A DNA stretch of 64,000 bases from Usitatibacter palustris (GCF_013003985.1 NZ_CP053073.1:744001-808000), one strand, 5' to 3'; shown: positions 18,716-27,734, numbered from the stretch's first letter. The notes: generated by a model from the sequence alone, not told the origin. A program made the numbers and translations.

Positions 18716-21700
18716 GCGAGGCCATCGACATCGTCGATGCCGCCGAGCGCGAAGCCGCGCTCGACCCGCGCCGCTCGATCATCGTCCAGGCCCCCGCCGG
18801 GTCGGGCAAGACGGGCCTGCTCATCCAACGCTTCCTGCGGCTGCTCGCGACGGTGTCGAAGCCCGAGGAGGTGCTCGCGATCACGTTCACGCGCAAGGCC
18901 GCGGCGGAAATGCGGCGGCGCGTGCTCGAGGCATTCGCCGCGGCCCGCGATGGCGAGAAGCCGGAGGACGAGAACAAGGCGCTGACCTGGCTGCTCGCCC
19001 GCGACGTGCTCGCGCGCGATGCGGAGAAACGATGGGGACTGCTGGACAACGCCGCGCGCCTTCGCATCCAGACGATCGATTCGCTCTGCGCCTCGCTTGC
19101 GCGGCAGATGCCCGTGCTCTCGGGCCTGGGCGCGCCGCCCGCGATCGTCGAGGATGCGCGCGACCTCTATCGCGAAGCGGCGCAGCGCACGCTGGCACGC
19201 GTGAACGAAGGCGATGCGGACGTCGCGCGCGTGGTCGCCCACCTCGACGGCGATTGGGAGATGGCGAGCTTCCTGCTCGAGAACATGCTTTCGCGGCGCG
19301 ACCAGTGGCTGCGCCGCGTCGCGGGCGTGAAGGCCGGCGGCGCGACGCGCGCGGCGCTGGAGGAGGCGATGCGCAGCGAACGCTCGCGGGTCATGCAGCG
19401 CGCGCGCCGCATCCTGCCGCCCGCAATCGAAAGGGATTTCTGCGAGCTCGTGCGCTTTGCGGCGAGCAACATCGCGATCGAAAAGCCGCACGCCCCGCTC
19501 GCGAAGCTCGACAAGCTCGCAGGCTATCCGCCCCTCGACGAGACGGGCGCCGGGGCGTGGATGGAGATCGCGAACCTCCTGCTGACCTCGCCCAAGGGCC
19601 AGGAGGTCAACGTCCGCAAGACGGTGAACGTCTCGCAGGGCTTCCCGGCGGGCAAGGGGCCGCAGGCGAGATTCAAGGAGCGGATGATCGAGCTCCTCGA
19701 AGCCTTCGCCGCCATGGACGGCTTCATCGAACCCTTGCACGCGCTGCGAACCATGCCGCCGTCCGCGTTCAGCGAGGAGCAATGGGCCGCGTTGGGCTCG
19801 GTCGTCGAGATGCTCCCGCGCGCGGCCGCGGAGCTGCAGGTCGTGTTCGCCGAACGCGGCGAGATCGACTTCACCGGCATCGCGCAGGCCGCGGTCCAGG
19901 CGCTCGGCACGGAGGACGAACCCACGAACCTCCTCCTCGCCCTCGACGTGAAGCTCCAGCACTTGCTCGTGGACGAATTCCAGGACACGTCGCACGGGCA
20001 GTGGGAGCTTCTCACGCGGCTCACCTCCGGTTGGCAGCCCGACGACGGGCGCACGGTGTTCCTCGTGGGCGATCCGATGCAGTCGATCTACCGGTTCCGC
20101 GAGGCCGACGTGTCGCTGTTCCTGCGCGCCCGCAGCCAGGGGTTGCCGCAGGTAGCCCTCGCGGACCTGCGACTCGCGACCAACTTCCGTTCCCAGGCCG
20201 GCGTGGTCGAGTGGGTCAACAAGAGCTTCCGCGCGATCCTCCCGCGCGAGGAAGATCCGGACGAGGGCGCGGTGCCGTACTCCGATTCGAGTGCGAAGCA
20301 TCCGCTGGAACCGGGACCGGCGGTGCAATGGCATCCCTTCCTCGGGACCGACATGGCGCTCGCGCAGGAGCGCGAGGCGGTGCGCGTCGTCGAAGTGGTG
20401 AAGGCCGCGCTCGTGGCGGACGCGTCACAGACGATCGCGATCCTCGTGCGCAACCGCTCGAACCTCGACAGCATCGTGCCGGCGATGCGCAAGGCGAACA
20501 TCCGCTTCCGGGCCGTGGAGATCGAACAACTCGAGGGGCGCCAGGTCATCCAGGATCTTCTCGCGGTCACGCGCGCGCTTTCGCATCCGGCCGATCGCGT
20601 GGCCTGGCTCGGCGTGCTGCGCGCGCCGTGGTGCGCGCTCACGCTCGCCGACCTGCTCGCGCTGACCGGGCCGCTGCTGTCGAGCGAAGGCGCGCGCGAG
20701 ACGCTGTGGGAGCTGATGGCGGATCCGTCGAAGCTCGAGGGTGTGTCCGCAGATGGCCGCGCGCGCATCGCCCGCGTGCGCGACACGCTTGCGCCGTTCA
20801 TCGAACAGCGCCTGCGCGGCACGCTGCGCGAGCGCGTGGAATCCGCGTGGCTCGCCCTGGGGGGCCCCGCGTGCGCGTTCTCCGAATCCGATCTCGAGGA
20901 CGCGGAGACCTATTTCGACCAGCTCGATCGGCTGCAGCGTGCGGGCGAGTTGCCGGACGTGGCGGTCCTTGCCGAGAAGCTGCAGCGCCTCTACGCCGCG
21001 CCCGACACCGGCGAGGAAGCGCGCGTCCAGGTGATGACGATCCACAAGGCGAAGGGCCTGGAGTTCGACACGGTGATCGTGCCGGGCCTGCATCGCGCGC
21101 CGCGGATTTCGGACCGGCCGCTCTTCGCGTGGAAATCGCGTGCCGACGGCACGATCCTCATGGCGCCGGTGCGGCCCACGCGGATGGAAGGAGAACCGGC
21201 CTACGACTACCTGCGCGGGCTTTCGAAAGCCGCCGAGCAGCACGAGCTCGAGCGCGTGCTCTACGTGGCTGCGACGCGCGCCGCGAAGCGGCTGCACCTC
21301 ATGGGCTACGCACGGCTGAAGACGGAGGATGGAACGATCCGCCGTCCGCCCAGCACGACGCTCCTCGGCAAGGCGTGGTCGGTTGCGGAGCCGGCCTTTT
21401 GCGACGCGATCCCGCAGTTCCTCGCCGGCGCGGGCGAGAAGAAGCCCAAGGACACGATCCGCACGGACCTGCGCAGGCTCGATCCCACGCGGCTCGCGAT
21501 GGAAGTTCCCGAGCCCGCCTGGGAGCCTCCGCCCTCGCCGGAGGACACGTCGTCGTCGATCGCCTTCATCTGGGTGAAGGACGATGCGCGCCACGTGGGC
21601 ACGCTCACGCACCGGTGGCTGCAGCGCATCGCGGTCGAGGGCCTCGCGTCCTGGGACGCGTCGCGGATCGCGGCGCTCGCGCAGCGCGTGACGCGAGAAC

Positions 21701-22089
21701 TCGCATCGCGCGGCGTTGCGCCGGAGGACCTGCCGCGCGCGACTTCGCGAGTGATCGATTCCCTGCAGGGCGCGATCTCCGATCCTCGCGGACGCTGGGT
21801 CCTCGCTCCGTACGCCGACGCCCGCTGCGAGTACCGCATCCGCGTCGCAGGCCCCGACGGCGTGCGGCTGCTGGTGATCGATCGCATCTTCACCGAGGGC
21901 GATCGGCGCTGGATCGTCGATTACAAGACCTCGTCGCACGAAGGCGGCGAGCTCGAAGCCTTCCTCGACAGCGAGCGCACGCGCTATTCGGAGCAGATGG
22001 CGCGTTACGCGCCCGCGTTCGACGGCGCGGCCGGCAGCATGGGCCTGTACTTCCCGTTGGTGAAGGGATGGCGGGAGTGGACGGCGTGA
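18712..22089 (+). CDS. AddA-like UvrD-family helicase-nuclease
   Basis: A 1125-residue superfamily 1 helicase. Walker A is APAGSGKT at 27-34, followed by motif Ia (AITFTRKAAAEM), the Walker B DEFQDTS box (in LLVDEFQDTS), GDPMQSIYRFR and the late motif MTIHKAKGLEFD. The C-terminus has a RecB/AddA-type nuclease domain (VIDRIFTEGDRRWIVDYKTSS region). This is the layout of AddA and RecB, the motor and nuclease of double-strand break processing complexes. It overlaps the AddB-like gene by 4 bases. The family is often labelled UvrD-helicase or exodeoxyribonuclease V beta-like. Confidence 0.9.
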   Translation: MSEAIDIVDAAEREAALDPRRSIIVQAPAGSGKTGLLIQRFLRLLATVSKPEEVLAITFTRKAAAEMRRRVLEAFAAARDGEKPEDENKALTWLLARDVLARDAEKRWGLLDNAARLRIQTIDSLCASLARQMPVLSGLGAPPAIVEDARDLYREAAQRTLARVNEGDADVARVVAHLDGDWEMASFLLENMLSRRDQWLRRVAGVKAGGATRAALEEAMRSERSRVMQRARRILPPAIERDFCELVRFAASNIAIEKPHAPLAKLDKLAGYPPLDETGAGAWMEIANLLLTSPKGQEVNVRKTVNVSQGFPAGKGPQARFKERMIELLEAFAAMDGFIEPLHALRTMPPSAFSEEQWAALGSVVEMLPRAAAELQVVFAERGEIDFTGIAQAAVQALGTEDEPTNLLLALDVKLQHLLVDEFQDTSHGQWELLTRLTSGWQPDDGRTVFLVGDPMQSIYRFREADVSLFLRARSQGLPQVALADLRLATNFRSQAGVVEWVNKSFRAILPREEDPDEGAVPYSDSSAKHPLEPGPAVQWHPFLGTDMALAQEREAVRVVEVVKAALVADASQTIAILVRNRSNLDSIVPAMRKANIRFRAVEIEQLEGRQVIQDLLAVTRALSHPADRVAWLGVLRAPWCALTLADLLALTGPLLSSEGARETLWELMADPSKLEGVSADGRARIARVRDTLAPFIEQRLRGTLRERVESAWLALGGPACAFSESDLEDAETYFDQLDRLQRAGELPDVAVLAEKLQRLYAAPDTGEEARVQVMTIHKAKGLEFDTVIVPGLHRAPRISDRPLFAWKSRADGTILMAPVRPTRMEGEPAYDYLRGLSKAAEQHELERVLYVAATRAAKRLHLMGYARLKTEDGTIRRPPSTTLLGKAWSVAEPAFCDAIPQFLAGAGEKKPKDTIRTDLRRLDPTRLAMEVPEPAWEPPPSPEDTSSSIAFIWVKDDARHVGTLTHRWLQRIAVEGLASWDASRIAALAQRVTRELASRGVAPEDLPRATSRVIDSLQGAISDPRGRWVLAPYADARCEYRIRVAGPDGVRLLVIDRIFTEGDRRWIVDYKTSSHEGGELEAFLDSERTRYSEQMARYAPAFDGAAGSMGLYFPLVKGWREWTA

Positions 22090-22718
22090 CCTTGCCCGAA
22101 GATCTATCGCTCATCAGCGCGAAGACGCTGGAGCACTACAACGAACGCGCCGTCGAGTTCTGGAACGGGACGCGCGACCACGACGTGAAGCAGAACATCG
22201 AGGCGCTGCTTCGCCACATCCAGGGCACGCCGCCATTCGTTGTCCTCGATTTTGGATGCGGCCCGGGACGCGACCTGGCGGCCTTTCGCGGCCTCGGTCA
22301 CGAGGCGATCGGGCTCGAGGGTTCGCCGGCACTGGCCGCGATGGCGCGCGAGCACAGTGGCTGCGAAGTCCGGGAACAGGATTTCCTCGCGCTGCAGCTG
22401 CCCGCGGCTCGCTTCGACGGGATCTTCGCCAACGCGTCGCTCTTCCACGTGCCGCGGCAAGAGCTGCCGCGCGTGCTTCGCGAATTGCACGCCGCGCTCA
22501 AGCCCGGGGGCGTGCTCTTCGCCTCGAATCCCCGCGGCCAGAACGAGGAAGGCTGGAACCGCGGCCGCTACGGCAGCTATCACGACCTCGACACATGGCG
22601 CGCGTTCCTCGAAGCTGCGGCGTTCGCCGAGCTGGAGCACTACTACCGGCCTCCGGGATTGCCCCCCGAGCAACAGCCTTGGCTGGCGAGCGTCTGGCGG
22701 GCGGTTGCCGCGCCCTGA
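22086..22718 (+). CDS. class I SAM-dependent methyltransferase
   Basis: A 210-residue methyltransferase with the SAM-binding motif VLDFGCGPGRDL, the acidic residue in GLEGS at the end of the next strand, and DGIFANASLFHV as motif II. The target is unknown. It is the UbiE/Methyltransf_11 type, which acts on small molecules. GTG at 22086 is preferred: it overlaps the helicase stop (GTGA) and has GGGAG eight bases upstream. An in-frame ATG at 22068 has poor spacing. Its position in the repair operon looks like co-transcription rather than evidence of shared function. Confidence 0.82.
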   Translation: MTLPEDLSLISAKTLEHYNERAVEFWNGTRDHDVKQNIEALLRHIQGTPPFVVLDFGCGPGRDLAAFRGLGHEAIGLEGSPALAAMAREHSGCEVREQDFLALQLPAARFDGIFANASLFHVPRQELPRVLRELHAALKPGGVLFASNPRGQNEEGWNRGRYGSYHDLDTWRAFLEAAAFAELEHYYRPPGLPPEQQPWLASVWRAVAAP

Positions 22719-22720
22719 CG

Positions 22721-23164
22721 ATGGGGCTGCTCACGGTTCGCGAACGCTTGCCGATGCCCGCGGGCCAGACGGCGGCCGGCTATGTCGCGGCGATGACTCA
22801 TGAACTCGAAGTGCTCGGCGTCGAAGGCGTTGTCGCCGGGCGCGGGCGCGTCGATTTCGGCGCGATCTACCTGCCGATCGCGACGCGGGGTCGCCTGAAG
22901 ATTGTCCGGGGCGCGTTCGTGGTCTCGGGTGCACACGTGGACGCGGAGGTCCATTTGTCCGCGTGGTATCCGGTGGGCGTGCTGCTAGCCCTTGCCGTCG
23001 TCATCGCCTGGTACGTCTTCGGTGCTTTCCACTGGACCGTGTGCCTGGCCGCGTTCGCGCTCATCATCGTGGTGCCGCAGTACCAGGTGCGATCGCTCCT
23101 GAAGCGATGGCTGGAGGACGAGCATCGCCACGGCAGCCGGATGGAAACCGCAGGCAAGCCCTAG
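22721..23164 (+). CDS. hypothetical membrane protein, 147 aa
   Basis: Starts two bases after the methyltransferase stop. The first 80 residues look like a small soluble domain (MGLLTVRERLPMPAGQT, then EVLGVEGVVAGRGRVDFG). They are followed by two hydrophobic segments at about 83-118, a short basic linker and a charged tail. I do not recognise the family. It ends three bases before the convergent ABC transporter gene. Function unknown; it is likely an inner membrane protein with a cytoplasmic N-terminus. Confidence 0.65.
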   Translation: MGLLTVRERLPMPAGQTAAGYVAAMTHELEVLGVEGVVAGRGRVDFGAIYLPIATRGRLKIVRGAFVVSGAHVDAEVHLSAWYPVGVLLALAVVIAWYVFGAFHWTVCLAAFALIIVVPQYQVRSLLKRWLEDEHRHGSRMETAGKP

Positions 23165-23167
23165 CCG

Positions 23168-25024
23168 TCAGCGATACCCCGCGGCCTGCAGCTCGAAGAG
23201 CTCCTTGTAACGCCCGCCCTGCTGCATCAATTCCTCATGGGTACCGACCGCTTCGATGCGCCCGTCGCCGAGCACGGCGATGCGATCGGCCATGCGCACG
23301 CTGGAGAAGCGATGCGAGATCAGCACCGCGGTCTTGCTCGTGGTGAGCTCCTTGAAGCGCTGGAACACTTCGAACTCCGCGCGCGCATCGAGCGCGGCGG
23401 TGGGCTCGTCGAGGATCAGCACCTGCGCGTCGCGCATGTACGCACGTGCGATCGCGATCTTCTGCCACTCGCCGCCGGAGAGGTCCACGCCCGTCTTGAA
23501 GCGCCGGCCGATCAACTGCTTGTAGCCCTCGGGCAGCTTCGCGACGACTTCGTCCGCGAGGCTCTGCCGCGCCGCGCGCTCGATGCGCGCCATGTCGTCG
23601 CGCGCTTCGATGAGACCCACCGCGATGTTGTCGGCCGCGCTCAAATGAAAGCGCACGAAGTCCTGGAAGATCACGCCGATGTTGCGCCGGAGCTCGAAGA
23701 GGTCGTACTCGCGCAGGTCGTGGCCGTCGAGCAGGATGCGCCCCTCGTCCGGGTCGTAGAGGCGCGCGAGGAGCTTCACCAACGTGGTCTTGCCCGCGCC
23801 GTTCTCGCCGACGAGAGCGAGCACTTCACCCGCGCGCAGCCGCAGCGAAAGGTTGCGGACGGCCCAGCGCTCGGCGCCCGGATAACGGAAGCCCACGTCC
23901 TCGAAGGTGAATCCCTCCGCGATCGGAACCGGGAAGGGACGCGGATTCGCCGGTGACGCGATCTCGGGCTTGATCTCGAAGAAGGAGAACAGGTCGTCGA
24001 GGTACATCGCCTGGCCGGCCACGGTGGAGAAGCCGACGAGGAATTGCTCGAGCAGGCCCCGCAGGCGGAGGAAGGACCCCGAGAGGAACGTGAGCGTGCC
24101 GATCGTGAAGTCGCCGTGCAACGTGCGCCAGACGATGTACGCGTAGGCGAAGTAGTAGGCGATGGTGGAAATCGCGGTGAGCACGCTGCCCCACGAAGCG
24201 CGGCGCACGGCGATCTTCCGGTTGGCGCGGAAGAAGCTCGTCGCGAGCTCGCGGTAGCGCGCGACCAGGAACGCGTGCAGCCCGAAGATCTTCACTTCCT
24301 TCGCGGTCTCCGCGCTCGCCGCCACCTGCCGCACGTAGTCGAGCTCGCGCCGCTCGGGGGCGCGATTGAAGTTGAGCCAGTACGACTGCGCGTTGAAATA
24401 GATCTCGCCCAGGAACGCGGGAATGAGCGCGACCGCGAGCAGCGCCATCAGCCAGGGCGCGTACGCGATGAGCCCCGCGGCGAAGCTTGCGATCGTCACG
24501 ATGTCCTGCGCCTGGCCGAAGAGCTGGCTCGTGAGTCCCGTGCGCCCGGCCGCCTGCGTGCGGGCGCGCTCGAGGCGATCCTGGAACTCGCTGTCCTCGA
24601 AGTCCTCGAGGTCGAGTGTCGCGGCGTGTTCCATGAGGCGAACGCTGGTCGTCGTGCTGAGCCGTTCGGAGAGCAGCGAATCGAGCAGCGAGATTCCGCG
24701 GCCGAGCAGGTCCGAGGCGACGGCGAGTGCGAATTCGATCGCGAGCAGCAACACGAGGCGGTCGACGAGGCCGCTCGCGAACCAGGCGCCGGGCGAATTG
24801 CCGGGCGGCGCGACGTTCGTGAGCCGCACGACTTCGTCGATGATCTGCGCGCCCACGTACAACGCGGCCACGGGAAGAAGCGCGCGGACCAATCGCATGC
24901 CGACCTGCGCCGACGCGATGCCCGGGCTCGTTTCCCAGACGAGCTTCAGGAACGGCGGCAGGTTGCGCAGGGCGCCGAGGCGCTCGCGGAAGCTCTGGGG
25001 AGGTTGGGGCGGGTTTTGCGGCAC
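23168..25024 (-). CDS. ABC exporter, fused permease and ATPase
   Basis: A 618-residue half-transporter with an N-terminal six-helix permease domain and a C-terminal ATPase. The ATPase has Walker A GENGAGKTT, the signature LSGGEWQKIAIARA and Walker B VLILDEPTAALDA, followed by an SHRFSS switch histidine. It would work as a homodimer exporting lipids, peptides or drugs; the substrate is not readable. The start is GTG at 25022-25024. It is divergent from the MAPEG gene with a 40-base gap. The FKTGVDLSGGEWQK wording is typical of a broad bacterial exporter subgroup rather than of MsbA or CydDC. Confidence 0.88.
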   Translation of the reverse strand: MPQNPPQPPQSFRERLGALRNLPPFLKLVWETSPGIASAQVGMRLVRALLPVAALYVGAQIIDEVVRLTNVAPPGNSPGAWFASGLVDRLVLLLAIEFALAVASDLLGRGISLLDSLLSERLSTTTSVRLMEHAATLDLEDFEDSEFQDRLERARTQAAGRTGLTSQLFGQAQDIVTIASFAAGLIAYAPWLMALLAVALIPAFLGEIYFNAQSYWLNFNRAPERRELDYVRQVAASAETAKEVKIFGLHAFLVARYRELATSFFRANRKIAVRRASWGSVLTAISTIAYYFAYAYIVWRTLHGDFTIGTLTFLSGSFLRLRGLLEQFLVGFSTVAGQAMYLDDLFSFFEIKPEIASPANPRPFPVPIAEGFTFEDVGFRYPGAERWAVRNLSLRLRAGEVLALVGENGAGKTTLVKLLARLYDPDEGRILLDGHDLREYDLFELRRNIGVIFQDFVRFHLSAADNIAVGLIEARDDMARIERAARQSLADEVVAKLPEGYKQLIGRRFKTGVDLSGGEWQKIAIARAYMRDAQVLILDEPTAALDARAEFEVFQRFKELTTSKTAVLISHRFSSVRMADRIAVLGDGRIEAVGTHEELMQQGGRYKELFELQAAGYR

Positions 25025-25064
25025 GGGGTATCCTACGCGCCACCATTCTCTGGAAGGAAGCGCG

Positions 25065-25487
25065 ATGACGGCTAGTACTCAGTTGGTGGCAGCGTGCCTC
25101 GCGATGGTGTTGCTCGTGTTCGTCGTCGGGCTGCGGATGTTCCGCTCGCGCATCGGCGAGATGGTCGCCCATCGCATCCGTCCCCACGAAGTCGCGACGT
25201 CAGTCATGGCCGCGGCGAAGTACCAGGATGTGCGGGCCGCCGACAACTTCCGCAACCTGTTCGAAGTTCCGGTCCTGTTCTTCGCGCTCGTCGCGATCGC
25301 GCTGGCCACGAAGCACACCCCGGGCTGGCTGGTCGCGGGTGCCTGGCTGTTCGTCGCGCTTCGCTTCGCGCACAGCTACATCCACTGCACCTACAACAAG
25401 GTGCGGCACCGCTTCTATGTCTTCGCCACGGCGCTCACCGTGGTGATGGTGCTCTGGGTCGCATTCTTCGTGACGCTGCCCGCCTGA
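25065..25487 (+). CDS. MAPEG-family membrane protein
   Basis: A 140-residue protein with four hydrophobic segments. The loop AADNFRNLFEVPVLFFALV after the first helix and the later HSYIHCTYNKVRHR are hallmarks of the MAPEG superfamily (membrane-associated proteins in eicosanoid and glutathione metabolism). Bacterial members often act as glutathione transferases or have no known role. The ATG at 25065 has GGAAGG upstream; the longer frame reading back to 24423 is a shadow of the ABC gene. The TGA stop runs straight into a GGGGACAGTCCCC palindrome. Confidence 0.85.
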   Translation: MTASTQLVAACLAMVLLVFVVGLRMFRSRIGEMVAHRIRPHEVATSVMAAAKYQDVRAADNFRNLFEVPVLFFALVAIALATKHTPGWLVAGAWLFVALRFAHSYIHCTYNKVRHRFYVFATALTVVMVLWVAFFVTLPA

Positions 25488-25488
25488 A

Positions 25489-25507
25489 AAAGGGGACAGT
25501 CCCCTTT
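25489..25507. repeat. GGGGACAGTCCCC palindrome, likely bidirectional terminator
   Basis: AAAGGGGAC-A-GTCCCCTTT is a near-perfect palindrome lying between two convergent genes. It takes in the last bases of the hydrolase gene and directly follows the MAPEG stop. The A-run on one side and T-run on the other fit a two-way terminator. Two further copies lie at 62249-62265 and 62277-62293, so it is a repeated element. Confidence 0.75.
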
Positions 25508-26210
25508 ATTTCAGCGAGGAGATCCAGTGCACGAGGTTGAGCGCCACGAGCCGTGGCTGCTCGATCGCGGAGAGGTGGCCGCACTTGTCCGCGACCACGA
25601 AGCGCGCATCCTTGATTCCGTTGGCGAGTTCCTGCAGCACGGCAAGCGGCATCAGCGCATCGTCGCGGCCGGCGATCACGAGCGTGGGGCACTTGATCGC
25701 GGCGAGATGAGGCCGGCTGTCGATGCGTCCGATGTTCGCCGTCTGCTGGCGGATGTAGGCGTCCTTCCCGACCTTGGTGGCCATCGACTTGAACAGCGTG
25801 GTGAGCGCGGCATCGCGCTGGTGCTCGGCCGTGAACATCTTCGGCAGGAGCCCATTCACGACGCGATCGAAATCGGTCTCGGCCATCTTCATCATCCGCT
25901 TGCGATCTTCGGTCGCCTGGTCGGAGTCGGGCCGTGCATTCGTGTTGAGGAGGGCCATGCCGACCACGCGGTTGGGGACCTGGCGCGCGATCTCGAGCGC
26001 GACGTAGCCGCCCATCGAGAGGCCCGCCACGGCGATGTGACCGGTGGGCACCTTCGCGAGGACGGCCTTGGCCATGCCCGCGATGCTGTCGGCGGTGGTG
26101 ATGTCGCCGACGACGCAGGTCGCGTGATGCTTGAGGTCCGCGATCTGCGACTGCCAGAGGCGTTCGTCGTTCAGCAGGCCGGGAATCAGCAGCAACGTAG
26201 GTTTGCTCAT
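25506..26210 (-). CDS. alpha/beta hydrolase
   Basis: A 234-residue alpha/beta-hydrolase fold enzyme. The oxyanion strand is LLLIPGLLND, the nucleophile elbow is GLSMGG (Ser in the middle), the acid is in AGRDDALMP, and the histidine is in DKCGHLSAIEQP. The substrate is unknown. Its ATG overlaps the yceH stop by 4 bases, so the two are co-transcribed. The stop codon lies within the palindromic repeat shared with the MAPEG gene. Confidence 0.85.
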   Translation of the reverse strand: MSKPTLLLIPGLLNDERLWQSQIADLKHHATCVVGDITTADSIAGMAKAVLAKVPTGHIAVAGLSMGGYVALEIARQVPNRVVGMALLNTNARPDSDQATEDRKRMMKMAETDFDRVVNGLLPKMFTAEHQRDAALTTLFKSMATKVGKDAYIRQQTANIGRIDSRPHLAAIKCPTLVIAGRDDALMPLAVLQELANGIKDARFVVADKCGHLSAIEQPRLVALNLVHWISSLK

Positions 26211-26869
26211 GGAGTGGTTCCCAGTTCCTTGCAGAGTTTGTCGACGGTTTCGCGCAGGGAGGCCATTTCGGCCTGGAGGTGATCGACGTTCGCCCGGAGC
26301 GCGGCGAGCTCGCTTACGGTGACCGCATCGGGAGCGGGCGCGGCATTCGGGTCCATCATCGCGGCCGTGGGTTCGCCCGAGATCAAGTGAACCCAGCGCG
26401 CTTCGCGCGCACCGGGCAGCTTGGGGAGCACGCGCACGAGCGCACCGGCGGGGCGTTCCGCAAGTTCCTCGAGGAAGGCCTCCACCGAGGAAATATCTAC
26501 AAACTTGTGCAGGCGATCGCTGTTGATCCTCAGCTCGCCGGCCGTTTGCGGACCGCGCAGGAAGAGGATCGCGAGCAGCGCCACCGATTGCGAGGGCAGG
26601 TTCAGGACGCGGCGCACGTTTTGCGCGTAACGCATCACGCGCCCCCCGCTCGACTCCACCACGAGCGAAAGCGTCTTCAGGTGGTCGATCGCGGACTGCA
26701 CTTCGGATTCCTGCGCCTCGATCACCGGATCGCGGCTCGTCTTCTGGTTGCAGCCGGAGAGCAGTGCGTTGAGCGTGAGCGGGTAGCTGTCGGGAACGGT
26801 GTGTTCCTTCTCGACCAGCACGCCGAGGACGCGGGTTTCGAGGAGGGAGAGCGCGGGCAGTGCATTCAT
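26207..26869 (-). CDS. YceH family protein (DUF480)
   Basis: A 220-residue protein that starts with the family signature LLETRVLGVLVEKEHTVPD and continues LTLNALLSGCNQKTSRDPV, characteristic of YceH/DUF480. The family is predicted to carry paired winged-helix folds and its function is unknown. The C-terminal 40 residues form a predicted coiled coil (LAALRANVDHLQAEMASLRETV). It overlaps the downstream hydrolase gene (ATGA) and is divergent from a membrane-protein gene with 17 bases between the starts. Confidence 0.9.
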   Translation of the reverse strand: MNALPALSLLETRVLGVLVEKEHTVPDSYPLTLNALLSGCNQKTSRDPVIEAQESEVQSAIDHLKTLSLVVESSGGRVMRYAQNVRRVLNLPSQSVALLAILFLRGPQTAGELRINSDRLHKFVDISSVEAFLEELAERPAGALVRVLPKLPGAREARWVHLISGEPTAAMMDPNAAPAPDAVTVSELAALRANVDHLQAEMASLRETVDKLCKELGTTP

Positions 26870-26886
26870 GGGGGCATAATCATCTC

Positions 26887-27537
26887 ATGGTCCTCACCGG
26901 CCTCATCGTTGCATGTGCCCTGGCGAGCCTTCTTTTCCTCGGCTTCGCGGTCCAGGCATTCCACCGCGTGCGCATCGTCAAGATGGGCGTGCACCTGGTG
27001 CTCAGCGGGTTCTTCGTGATGGCCGCGGTCGCGGTCTTCTTCGTCGGCGCGAGCCTGTTCACCTACCAGCGCCTCACGCACGAGCAGAACGTGCTCGAAG
27101 TGCAGTTCCAGCGGTTGGGCGAACGGCATTTCCGCGCGAAGCTCACCTACCCGAACGGCGCGATGCAGGACTTCGAGCTGAAGGGCGACGAGTGGCAGGT
27201 CGATGCGCGCGTGCTCAAGTGGCGCGGCCTCGCGAACGTGCTGGGTTTCGACACGGTGTACCGGATCGAAAGGCTCGGCGGGCGCTACGCCGACATCGCG
27301 AAGGAACGCAGCGAGGAACGCACCGTGCATTCGCTCGTGCCGCCGGACCGCTTCGACCTCTGGGCCTTCGCCCGCGAAGTGCGCGACTGGGCGCCGTGGA
27401 TCGACGCGCTCTACGGGAGTGCGACCTACCTGCCGATGGCCGACGGCGCGCTCTACCAGGTGTCCATCTCGCAATCGGGCGTGCTCGCCCGGCCGCTCAA
27501 CCAGGCGGCGAAGCAGGCGGTGGGCGGCTGGCGCTGA
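26887..27537 (+). CDS. hypothetical membrane protein, 216 aa
   Basis: Two N-terminal membrane segments (residues about 1-24 and 31-55) are followed by a soluble domain of about 160 residues containing LTYPNGAMQDFELKGDEWQ and the tryptophan-rich WAFAREVRDWAPWIDALYGSA. I recall this architecture from proteobacterial proteins of unknown function whose C-terminal domain faces the periplasm. ATG at 26887 is chosen because it opens directly with the first membrane helix; an in-frame ATG at 26860 would add nine unlikely residues inside yceH. Its stop abuts the stop of the small DUF3096 gene. Confidence 0.78.
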   Translation: MVLTGLIVACALASLLFLGFAVQAFHRVRIVKMGVHLVLSGFFVMAAVAVFFVGASLFTYQRLTHEQNVLEVQFQRLGERHFRAKLTYPNGAMQDFELKGDEWQVDARVLKWRGLANVLGFDTVYRIERLGGRYADIAKERSEERTVHSLVPPDRFDLWAFAREVRDWAPWIDALYGSATYLPMADGALYQVSISQSGVLARPLNQAAKQAVGGWR

Positions 27538-27681
27538 CTAGCCCAGGCGAATCGGCCCGAACAACCCGATGACGCCAATCACGATCAGGTAGACCGCGAC
27601 GATGTAGTTGAGGAGCTTGGGCATCACGAGGATCAGGATGCCGGCGATGAGCGAAATCAGGGGTGCGAGCTGCAGGTTCAT
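27538..27681 (-). CDS. DUF3096 small membrane protein, 47 aa
   Basis: Encodes MNLQLAPLISLIAG... with two hydrophobic stretches separated by a short proline- and lysine-containing turn (MPKLLNYIV). This matches the small DUF3096 family of predicted inner membrane proteins. AGGAGA lies nine bases upstream of the ATG. The stop abuts the stop of the convergent membrane-protein gene. Function unknown. A longer open frame reading in from 28137 is a shadow of the hydrolase gene upstream. Confidence 0.85.
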   Translation of the reverse strand: MNLQLAPLISLIAGILILVMPKLLNYIVAVYLIVIGVIGLFGPIRLG

Positions 27682-27734
27682 GGTCTTGTTCTCCTGTTGT
27701 CGAGGCGCTTGCGACCATGAGACTCGCGCTTCGC

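Noticed and set aside
18690..22718. A 1342-residue plus-strand frame over the AddA-like gene and the methyltransferase
   Set aside because: Only its last 210 residues are coding (the methyltransferase); the rest is an off-frame reading of the helicase gene.
15959..23164. An antiphage defence island (helicase, nuclease, methyltransferase, membrane protein)
   Set aside because: The helicase and nuclease match AddAB-like repair proteins, the methyltransferase is of a small-molecule type, and composition equals the surrounding core genes. No recombinase or integrase is present.
23168..25024. CydDC-type heme/thiol exporter for the bd oxidase
   Set aside because: It is a single half-transporter 8 kb from cydAB, and CydDC come as two adjacent genes. 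Nothing specific ties it to the oxidase.
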